From assembly GCA_003952965.2 (NCBI GenBank), contig CM025853.1, positions 4,798,015-4,862,014 on the forward strand: 64,000 nucleotides of DNA, in the 5' to 3' direction. The notes below the pieces were generated by a model. The model made no database searches, was not told the DNA's origin, and was given only the letters and a program-made list of their open reading frames with translations. Positions 55,735-64,000 of the stretch are shown one piece after another (the stretch's first letter is position 1; each line of letters starts with the position of its first letter). Source of the DNA: Morella rubra. Lineage: Eukaryota; Streptophyta; Magnoliopsida; Fagales; Myricaceae. Made by a program: the position numbers and the translations under genes.

Positions 55735-57659
55735 ATGACGAGGAAGAGATTCAGGACTATATCTTCTTCATCACAGCCACCTGTGCCACCATCGCAAGAA
55801 GCAACGGCATCACAAGAAGCAACGCCGTCACAGCCACCTGCGCATCCTTCAGAACAGGCTACGATGCCATCGTTCGATTATGATCAATCTTTGAACGATA
55901 ACGAAATAATTGGTATGTTCATAACCACAATAGAGATAATCTAAGTTTAATATGTTACTCAATTTAGTTTCACATGCTAAATGTGCAGGTGGTACTGAAG
56001 TCCGGAAAGTGCGTGGCGGCACGCGGATGACGGACGTCTGGAATCTGAAGGAAGACGAATTGATTCCAGTACAATTCAATGGCAATGGGCAGCCATTGGG
56101 TAATGAAGGGGGAATATTTAACAAATTCACTGGTTGTGTTGCCCGTGTTGCGAATCAAATCCCCCTAGATGCGGCGGATTGGCGTAAAGTCCCATTGTCA
56201 ATAAAAGAGGACTGTTGGAGCCTCATGACGGTATAATTTTGGTTATTTGTAACAATTGTTATTCAACTATATAAATTTAATAATTGACGCACCTAACTCT
56301 TGGGGTATATTTTGCAGAAACGGTTTACAATCCCCGAGCCTCCATTGGGGATATTGTCAAGAGCTGGTTCCTCAAAGATTTAGGAGAGAAATGGAGGAAC
56401 TACAAGTGTAGTTTAAAGCAGAAAATTTTTGATGAGGCCTTTACGCCTCAGTATGTGAAAAATAATGCTCCAACAGACGTTAATTTGGAGCAATTTTGCA
56501 AATTAGTCGATTTTTGGTATTCTGATGCAGGACGGGTATGACATTTATTTATTTGTATTATAGTTTTCATGAATATAACTTATTATTAATTTTAAATGTC
56601 TTGATGTTAATGTAGCATCGAAGTCATGCCGGAAAACAAAATAGATCGCTCCAAACGACGGTCCACACTGCAGGATCAAAGAGCTTCGCACGTTATGCTC
56701 ACGAATTGGTATGTAGTACTTCATTAGTTTGTTTAATAGTATAGTACTTATCATTACCATTCTTATTTGTAATTTACAATTTCATCACGAATTCGTGTTT
56801 GTGATGCAGGAAAAAGAGAAACAAGTTCCAATCAATCGAGCGGATTATATAAAGCTGTCCATATGCGTTCTGACGGATCTCCAATAAATCCGGACGTAGC
56901 AGAGAAAATAGTATGTCACTATTACATCAATTTTGATTTGAATGTGCGAATATTAATTCAAAATTTAATTGTATGTTGTATTCTCTCAGAGGCGAATGGA
57001 GGAGATTGGACTGAATGATTCAGGAAGTTCACAAACTTCCAACGAATTTAGAGTGGATGGCAGCATCGGTTGGTCACCATCTGACCGATATGCACAAGTG
57101 ATTGGTCCAGAACGACATGGTCGCATTCGCGGCGTTGGATTAGGACCAACTCCTTCATCTCATCCTGCCAACACCAACGTAAGATCAGTCAGCCTGCATC
57201 CTCTAGTAACGAGAGAGCGGTATTTATGGAAAATAGAGTTCAGACGTTGGAGTCTGAAGTAGCATCGCTTAAATCTACAATACAAATGATGGCACAAGCT
57301 TGGGTAAAAGTTTTATTTACTTATCCTCAAGTATTACTATTGATTCTATTTATGTATATTTCGTAGTTAATTAATGTTTGTTTAACTGTTGTAGGAGCAA
57401 CGTCAATACCAAGATGTTGCCAATAACAATCAGGTTTCACCGCAATTCATAGATCATCTCATGCAAGTCGGAAAACGAGTGTTGGTAAGATACTAACATA
57501 AATGAATACTGCCATTAATTTAATTTTAAGTATGTACTAAGCTCTTTTATCTTTGTTCATGTCATTACTGTTTGTTAATTTTATAATATTGTAATAGCAG
57601 ACAATGCCGATGATGCAGAAAGTGCAGGAGCAGATGGTGCTGAAGGTGGAGAGGATTAA
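55735..57659 (+). CDS. CACTA-2 TNPA-like gene (Transposase_24), spliced
   Basis: Exon 1 starts MTRKRFRTISSSSQPPV with a Pro/Gln/Ser-rich stretch (to about 55912). The next exon (about 55989-56231) holds VRGGTRMTDVW and KEDCWSLMT. Exon 3 (about 56318-56535) holds KDLGEKWRNYKCSLKQKIFD and the LEQFCKLVDFWYSDAGR motif typical of Transposase_24. Further exons: about 56615-56708 (HRSHAGKQNRSLQT), 56810-56910, 56992-57300 (SNEFRVDGSIGWSPSDRY) and short ones to TAA at 57657-57659 after an acidic end. Introns have GT..AG borders. A stop near 56886 and other frame changes suggest decay. Expected role: binding of the subterminal GCGGCGGT array. Confidence 0.78.
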
Positions 57660-57889
57660 ATTTATAGTTATTTGTAGTTAAATGTCATGACTTGTTAGTT
57701 TTTAGACTATTGAGAAAATGTCCTTCACTTATTTTTGTTTGATGCAAAACTTGTAAGACATGCTTATAATGAAATATATTTTGTTTTATTACACTTTTCT
57801 TTGTTTGCATTAATCAATTAAAATCTATAACAAAATTTGTATGGCAGGAAAATATATAAAAAAAAAAAAACAACACACCTTTAGCGGCG

Positions 57890-58261
57890 GTCACTGACCG
57901 CCGTTATATGTAAACCAACGGAAAGGGTTATAGCAGCGGTCATGTGACCGCGGCTATAACACTATAGCCGCGGTCACATGACCGCTATTATAATCTGTAG
58001 CGACTGTCAATCGACCGCCGCTATAGAACATCTGCGGAAAAAACCGCAACCACGGTTGGGCCTATACGGCGGTCTAGCTGCCACTATATGACAGCCACTA
58101 TAGAGCCGAGGTCTTCACCAGCAGTCTCTATAACCGCAGCTATAGGTCTGTACCGATGGCGAGACCGCCACTAAAAAGCCGCTGCTATGGACTATAGCAG
58201 CAGTTTTGGGACCTATAGCGATGGTTTTCGACCGCCGCTATAGGTGGTTTTTTTTGTAGTG
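57890..58261. repeat. CACTA-2 right end: inverted repeat and GCGGCGGT array
   Basis: Mirror of the left end: TTTAGCGGCGGTCACTGACC, then about nine alternating GCGGTC and GACCGC units, closing CGCCGCTATAGG and TTTTTTTTGTAGTG. Confidence 0.9.
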
Positions 58262-58565
58262 GCAGTGGTCCTTTCTTCCTTTGTTTCTTCGTTCTTTTTC
58301 CTGGGCAGTATAAAATTAAGTTGACTCTGAGAGGAGCTTGTTTCCTACAAATAGGTCGGGAGAGGGAGCTAAGATCTCTCGTGGCTCAGCAAAACTGCAT
58401 TTCTTTTTCCTCTGGAAAAAGGTCTATGCAACGTTAACGGCCACTACAGGAGGTAAAGAAACAAATTTACTTTCCTATAACAGAGGCGCGCGATTCTATT
58501 TCTTCGTTGGTTATGCTGTTCTAAGATCTGATATTGCTTAGGTTAATTATATATTTGCCTTAAGA
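58262..58565 (+). repeat. dispersed flank repeat, copy 4, right part
   Basis: Continues 48850-49196 across CACTA-2 and parallels 17640-17850 and 44440-44760 (GAGGAGCTTGTTTCCT, GCTCAGCAAAACTGCATTTC, CACTACAGGAGGTAAAG). No protein is recognised. Confidence 0.65.
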
Positions 58566-59152
58566 TATATATCATGAGCTCTTTCTGTAAAAGATAAAGT
58601 CTCTTTTGTTTAATATACTGCATGCTTAATGTTTTTCTAACATTTTTTCATTGAGAACTCTTTTTGTACTTAGTTGTGATACAACTTAAAACAGTTTTCT
58701 TGATATGGTAGGATTTAAATTCCAGCATTGAGATATAATGTATACAAACCGAAAGGAGCAATATTAAAGAAAGAATCCAAAATATATAAAGAGAAACAAC
58801 ACAAGATGATCATGTGAAAGTTCGCCACCATTTTTGGAAAGTACGTAGATACAGTTTCGATTTTGATTTTAGTTTGGGATTCTACTTTGAATTTCTTGAA
58901 TTCACTGTTGACACTATTCTTGAGACCTAATTTATAAAATAGTGTTTGTCTAGATAGATTTTCTATTTGATTTCAAGTGTTTTTTTTTTATATATAATTT
59001 GCACATTGTTTTTTAAACATTAAAAGTTTTAATTTCTTTTCTTTTAAAATTTGAGTTATTATTTAAAGTATTCTTTGAAAGTTTTAATTTTTCTAACTTA
59101 TAGACATTTCCTTTAATTTTTTTTTGTTAAACAAAATTAATAGAGCCGAGCT
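58566..59152. other. AT-rich intergenic DNA
   Basis: The first part extends the flank repeat (ATGAGCTCTTTCTGTAAAAG, as at 44748). From about 58800 nothing is recognised. Confidence 0.5.
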
Positions 59153-59488
59153 TGTTAGTTATTAAACTTAATTAGAGTTTATTTTCAATAAAATTAGTTA
59201 ATGGAGAGGTTATGTCTTTTAGTATTCTCATAGGTTACAAAGTTGAAGAGTTAGAGACCTTTTTAATATTCTCATTATGTGGGGGTTAAATGAGATTTAC
59301 TATAGTGAATTATGTGAGATTTATTTGGGTGTTATGTTTTAGAAGTTGTAAAGTCTCATTGTGGACTATAAATATCCATGTAACCTTTTTGTTATTTCTT
59401 AAGTAAGTGGAATAAAGCCTTTGTTGAAGTATTTTATTTTCTCCACTTTGCTTCATAGACAAATTATTGAGTGTAGCCCAATCCAACA
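59153..59488 (+). repeat. 5' LTR of copia D
   Basis: Starts TGTTAGTTATTAAACTT and ends CCAATCCAACA. TATAAATATCC near 59369 may be the TATA box. Confidence 0.93.
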
Positions 59489-59529
59489 AAGTGGTATCAG
59501 AGCAGCTAGGTTCTTGATCCTAGAAAAAT

Positions 59530-60600
59530 GGCTAATTCCACATTTCCCTTTCATTTTCCTCTCCTTCGAAATATTTTTTTGATAATTGGTGCATTCGAAT
59601 GAAGGTGTTGTTTGGATCTCAAGATGCATGAGATGTAGTAGAGAAAGGCTTTGAAGAGCCTAGTGAGGATGCTCAATTGAGTCCTACTCAAAGGGATTCT
59701 TTTCAGAAGACACGGAAGAAGGATCAACAAGTGCTCATGCTCATCCATCAATGTTTCGATGAAGCTATGTTTGAAAAGATGGCAAATGCAACCACCTCCA
59801 AGCAAGCATGGGAGATTTTACAAACCTCCTACCAAGGAGTGGACAAAGTGAAGAAGGTTCGACTTCAAACACTAAGAGGTGAATTTTAAGTCTTATGCAT
59901 GAAAGAATCCGAGTCAATGGCGGATTACTTTTCACGTGTGTTGGCCATAGCCAATCAAATGAAGAGGTATGGAGAAAAGTTGGAAGATGTTCGTGTCATC
60001 GAAAAGATCCTTCGTTCTTTGCAATCAAAATTCGACTACATCGTTGTGGCTATCGAGGAGTCGAAAGATTTGGAAGCCATCACAATTGATGAACTCATGG
60101 GATCTCTACAAGCTCACGAAGAAAGGCTCAACAAGAAGAAGGAAGAGTCATTAGAGCAAGTTCTAGCTACAAAGCTCTCTCTCAAAGACAAGGAAGAGGA
60201 GCGAGATGGAGGTCACAAAGGAAGAGGACGTGGCCGTGGTCGAGGTAGAGGCCGAGGAAGAAATGGAAGAGGAAGAGGACGTGGTAGAGATGATCATTAT
60301 TTTTCCAATAATGGAGACAAGGGACAATCATCAAGAGGGCGTGGAAAAGAAACAATTCAAGATCAAATCCAAGGAGGTATGACAAATCCCAAATCCAATG
60401 TTTCAATTGTGAAAAATATGGTCATTATTCATGGGAGTGTAGAAGCACTAACAATGTTGAAGAAGAAGCTAATTATGTCGAAAAAGAAGAAACGGAGCAC
60501 ACTTTGTTGTTGGCGTACAAAGGAGAAGAAAATGAAGAGAAGAATTTGTGGTATCTTGACAATGCGGCAAGTAACCATATGTGCGGAGATAAAAAAAGTT
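59530..60600 (+). pseudogene. copia D gag region
   Basis: A UBN2-type gag core ([38 protein letters not shown]) is followed by an Arg/Gly-rich stretch (about 60225-60295) and a zinc-knuckle region (about 60390-60450). Builds the particle in the family. Fossil, with interruptions. Confidence 0.85.
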
Positions 60601-60601
60601 T

Positions 60602-63600
60602 GTGGAGATTGACGAATCCGTGAGTGGAAAGGTTACTTTTGGAGACTTGTCCAAAGTTTCGATCAAGGGAAAAGGTACAATTTTGATTCGGTTGAAAAAT
60701 GGAGGCCATCAATTTATTACTAATGTTTATTATGTGCCAAGCATGAAGAGCAATATTTTGAGTCTAGGACAACTCTTAGAGAAAGGCTATGATATTTTAA
60801 TGAAAAATCGTAGTCTTTCAATAAGAGATGAAATTGGGAGTTTGATAGCCCAAGTTCCTATGACAAAGAACTGGATGTTTCTACTCAACATTCAAACCGA
60901 TGTGGCAAAATGCTTGAAGACTTGTGTTGAAGATTCAAATTGGCTTTGGCACTTGAGACTTGGACACTTGAATTTTGAAGGACTTCAATTGCTAGCCAAG
61001 AAGAAGATGGTGAATGACTTGCCTTCTATTGAGCATCCAAATCAACTTTGTGAAGGATGTCTCTTTGGGAAGCAATCAAGAAAAAGTTTTCCAAAGGAGG
61101 CTAGTACAAGAGCAACAAAACCACTACAACTTGTTCACTCGGATGTTTGTGGCCCATTCAATCCACCATCATTTGGTAAGAACAAATACTTCCTTCTATT
61201 TATTGATGATTTTAGCCAAAAAACATGGGTTTATTTTCTCAAGGAAAAATCGGAAGTATTTGAAACATTCAAAAATTTCAAAACACTTGTTGAAAAACAA
61301 AGTGGCTATGAAATAAAGGCTTTACGATCCGATAGAGGGGGTGAATACACATCAAATGCCTTCAAAATATTTTGTCAAGAAAATGGTATTCACCATCCTT
61401 TAACGGTTCCAAGATCTCCACAACAAAATGGGGTTGCCGAGAGAAAAAATCGAACCATTCTCAACATGGCTCGGAGTATGTTGAAAAGCAAAGATTTACC
61501 AAAAGAATTTTGGGCGGAAGCGGTTGCTTGTGCGGTGTACTTATCAAATCGATGTCCCACAAAAAGTTTGCAAGACAAAACTCCTCAAGAAGAATGGAGC
61601 GGAATCAAGCCAAGTATTTATCACTTGCATGTTTTTGGAAGTATTGCTTATGCACATGTGCCGGATGAAAGGAGATCCAAGCTAGATGACAAAAGCACAA
61701 AACTAGTCTTCATCGGCTATGATTCAAGATCCAAAGGCTACAAGTTGTACAATCCAACCGATCACAAGACCATTGTTAGTCGAGATGTTGAGTTCGATGA
61801 AGCAAGTACGTGGGATTGGAATTCTTCGAAAGAAGATTATCATTTTCTTCATTTCTTTGAAGATGAGCACGAAAATGACGTTTTGGAGCCATCTATGCAC
61901 TCTCCTCCTTCAACACCACCATTGTCCTTGCAAAGTCCATCTACTTCATCATCAAGGGAAGAAAGTTCAAGCGAAGGACCACAAGGCAAGAGAAGCCTTC
62001 AAGAGATCTACGATGCCACGGAGGAGGTAACGGAAAGATTACATGATCTAACACTTTTTTTGTCTCTTTGCCGATAGTGGGCCTATGAATTTTGAAGAAG
62101 AGGCACAAGACAAAAGGTGGAGGAATGCTATGGATGAAGAAATCAAAGCCATAGAGAAGAATGAAATGTGGGAGCTTGCAATACTTCCAAAAGGGAAAAA
62201 ACAATTGGCGTCAAATGGGTGTACAAGGCAAAGAAGAATTCGAGTGGTGAAGTGGAGAGGTACAAGGCAAGACTAGTTGCCAAAGGATATAGTCAAAGGC
62301 CCGGAATTGACTATGATGAGGTATTTGCACCCGTTGCCCGCTTGGAAACTATTCGATTAATTATTTCTTTAGCGGCTCAACATAGTTGGAAAATCCATCA
62401 AATGGATGTCAAATCCGCTTTCTTGAATGGCTTTCTTGAAAATGAAGTCTATGTGGAACAACCTTTGGGTTATATTGTGAAAGGGCATGAAGAGAAAGTT
62501 TTGAAATTGAAGAAAGCCTTGTATGGCTTAAAGCAAGCACCAAGGGCGTGGAATAGTAGAATTGACAAGTACTTTCAAGATAACAAATTTTTTGAAGTGT
62601 CCCTATGAACATGCTCTTTATACAAAGGTGAATTCATATGGAGATATATTTCTCGTATGTTTGTATGTGGATGACTTGATTTTTACAGGAAGTAATCCTA
62701 CCATGTTTGAAGAATTCAAGAAAGTAATGGCTCGGGAGTTTGAGATGACGGATCTTGGTCTCATGTGTTTTTATCTTGGCATCAAAGTAAAGCAAATGGA
62801 GGATGACATTTTTATTTCGCAAGAATGTTATGCTAAAGACATTCTTAAGAAATTCAAAATGGATGATTGCAAGCCGGTGAGCACACCCGTAGAATGTGGC
62901 ATCAAATTGTCAAGGCATGAAAATGGAGAAAAAGTAGATCCAACATTTTTCAAAAGTCTTGTTGGAAGTTTGAGATATTTAACTTGCACAAGGCCGGATA
63001 TTCTTTTTGGGGTTGGACTTGTTAGTCGATACATGGAACCTCCTACTTTCTTTCATTTGAAGGCGGCTAAAAGAATTCTTCGGTACATCAAAGGTACACT
63101 TGAACATGGATTACTATATTCATTTTCGAATGATTTTAAGCTTTTGGGCTATTGTGATAGTGATTGGGTTGGAGATGTTGATGAAAGAAAAAGTACAACT
63201 GGGTTTGTTTTCTTCATGGGAAGTGCGCTTTTAGTTGGTCCTCAAAGAAGCAACCCATTGTTACACTATCCACTTGTGAAGCGGAGTATGTTGCTATGTC
63301 AAGTTGTGTTTGTCAAGCAATTTGGCTAAGATCTTTGTTGAAGGAGCTTCATGTCTTGAAAAATGATCCAACGGAGATTTTTGTGGATAACAAGTCGGCG
63401 ATAGCTTTGGCCAAGAATCCAGTTTTTCATGATCGAAGTAAGCACATCGACACAAAATTTCATTTTATTCGAGAATGTGTAGCTAAAAAGGAGATGGAGC
63501 TCAAGTTCGTGAAGTCACAAGATCAAGTTGCTGATATTTTCACCAAGCCCCTCAAGGGTGAAATATTTTGCAAGATAAGGAGTTTGCTGGGAGTTACAAA

Positions 63601-63607
63601 AAATTAA
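60602..63607 (+). pseudogene. copia D pol region: protease tail, integrase, reverse transcriptase, RNase H
   Basis: In order: a protease C-terminal part ([19 protein letters not shown]), GAG-pre-integrase ([19 protein letters not shown]), integrase ([40 protein letters not shown]), a Ser/Pro-rich spacer, reverse transcriptase (KARLVAKGYSQRPGIDYDE, QMDVKSAFLNGFL, LYGLKQAPRAW, LYVDDLIFTGSN) and RNase H (LLGYCDSDWVGD, VDNKSAIALAKNPVFHDRSK, ADIFTKPL). All domains of copia pol are recognisable. The region is interrupted in several places. Confidence 0.9.
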
Positions 63608-63619
63608 GTTTAAGAGGGG

Positions 63620-63954
63620 TGTTAGTTATTAAACTTAATTAGAGTTTATTTCCAATAAAATTAGTTAATGGAGAGGTTATGTCTTTTAGTATTCTCATAG
63701 GTTACAAAGTTGAAGAGTTAGAGACCTTTTTAATATTCTCATTATGTGGGGGTTAAATGAGATTTACTATAGTGAATTATGTGAGATTTATTTGGGTGTT
63801 ATGTTTTAGAAGTTGTAAAGTCTCATTGTGGACTATAAATATCCATGTAACATTTTTGTTATTTCTTAAGTAAGTGGAATAAAGCCTTTGTTGAAGTATT
63901 TTATTTTCTCCACTTTGCTTCATAGACAAATTATTGAGTGCAGCCTAATCCAAC
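63620..63954 (+). repeat. 3' LTR of copia D
   Basis: Almost identical to 59153-59488 (about four differences in 335 bp). Directly preceded by a purine-rich tract. Confidence 0.93.
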
Positions 63955-64000
63955 AAAGTTTAATAACTAACGCCCCCTCTTAAACTTAATTTTTTGTAAC
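63955..64000 (-). mobile_element. start of an inverted copy of the copia D 3' end
   Basis: The sequence from about 63960 to the window end is the reverse complement of the junction between the copia D internal 3' end and the start of its LTR (about 63593-63632): TTAATAACTAACGCC, then TCTTAAACTTAATTTTTTGT. So a second element of the same family lies in opposite orientation, tail to tail, and only its first LTR bases separate the two. It continues off the window. Confidence 0.8.

Larger units (their letters stand above)
49197..58261 (+). mobile_element. CACTA (En/Spm) DNA transposon, CACTA-2
   Basis: It starts CACTACAAAAAAACAGG and ends TTTTTTTTGTAGTG, with a perfect 3-bp target repeat GCA (49194-49196 and 58262-58264). 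Length 9,065 bp. It carries a TNPD-type transposase (52175-55599) and a TNPA-like gene (55735-57659), both spliced and both frame-broken. The subterminal regions are made of TATAGCGGCGGT repeats in both orientations. It belongs to a different CACTA lineage from CACTA-1, since ends and subterminal motifs are unrelated. Confidence 0.95.
59153..63954 (+). mobile_element. Ty1/copia element D, both LTRs, young
   Basis: LTRs 59153-59488 and 63620-63954 differ at only about four positions, pointing to a recent insertion (of the order of a million years at usual plant rates). A Met-tRNA primer site TGGTATCAGAGC starts at 59492, and the purine tract AGTTTAAGAGGGG lies before the 3' LTR. All coding parts are present in order: gag (about 59.53-60.6 kb), protease, integrase and reverse transcriptase/RNase H (about 60.6-63.6 kb). 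The gag and pol layout resembles the Tork/Tnt1-like group. The coding sequence is near-complete but has roughly half a dozen interruptions, so this copy is broken. The flanks do not form a clear 5-bp repeat. Confidence 0.93.

Noticed and set aside
61014-62030. Additional plus-strand frames within copia D
   Set aside because: They are out-of-frame shadows of the integrase region.

Overview
This is a repeat-dense nuclear window from a flowering plant, most likely a eudicot. The evidence is spliced CACTA, hAT, Mutator-like, LINE and LTR elements, telo-box promoter sequence, GT..AG introns, and a small family of ZED1/RKS1-type (ZRK) pseudokinases. No bacterial, organellar or viral gene set is present.

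Layout. 1-14452: a minus-strand Ty1/copia relic (A) split by a 12.4-kb CACTA element (CACTA-1, 1672-14089, 3-bp target repeat AAA). CACTA-1 carries a spliced TNPD/TNP2-type transposase with a duplicated N-terminal part, a spliced TNPA-like (Transposase_24) gene, an extra upstream gene, and dozens of copies of a GATCGATC palindrome. 14453-16160: a Ty3-like scrap, a tRNA-like fragment and nested fold-back elements. 16690-16915: a promoter plus a tiny first exon with no gene behind it. 17030-26040: a duplicated block, interrupted by a Ty3/gypsy fragment and by a 5'-truncated LINE that itself holds copia B. 26297-30139: a non-autonomous hAT, another DNA element and a MULE. 30165-47400: the ZRK cluster. 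ZRK-a (30991-32043) and ZRK-c (46176-47243) are open; ZRK-b (38699-40681) is dead, interrupted by an hAT and preceded by a gag-only copia (C). Between ZRK-a and ZRK-b lies a Pack-MULE-like element (32781-34261) carrying a reversed fragment of a plant membrane-protein gene, probably DUF1191. 47400-49196: local duplications. 49197-58261: CACTA-2 (target repeat GCA), with TNPD and TNPA genes and ends built of GCGGCGGT hairpins. 59153-63954: copia D, a young element with near-identical LTRs, followed at the right edge by the start of an inverted copy of its own 3' end.

How it fits together. The only host genes with convincing intact reading frames are ZRK-a and ZRK-c. Their upstream flanks recur, colinear, at 19915-26040 (coding part missing), 30165-30990, 35830-38698 and 45700-46175. 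The locus therefore looks like a tandemly duplicated pseudokinase array later filled by at least ten insertions. Clean target-site repeats (3 bp CACTA, 5 bp copia B, 8 bp hAT, 9 bp MULE, about 16 bp LINE) let most layers be ordered. All calls come from reading the sequence alone; no database or alignment program was used.
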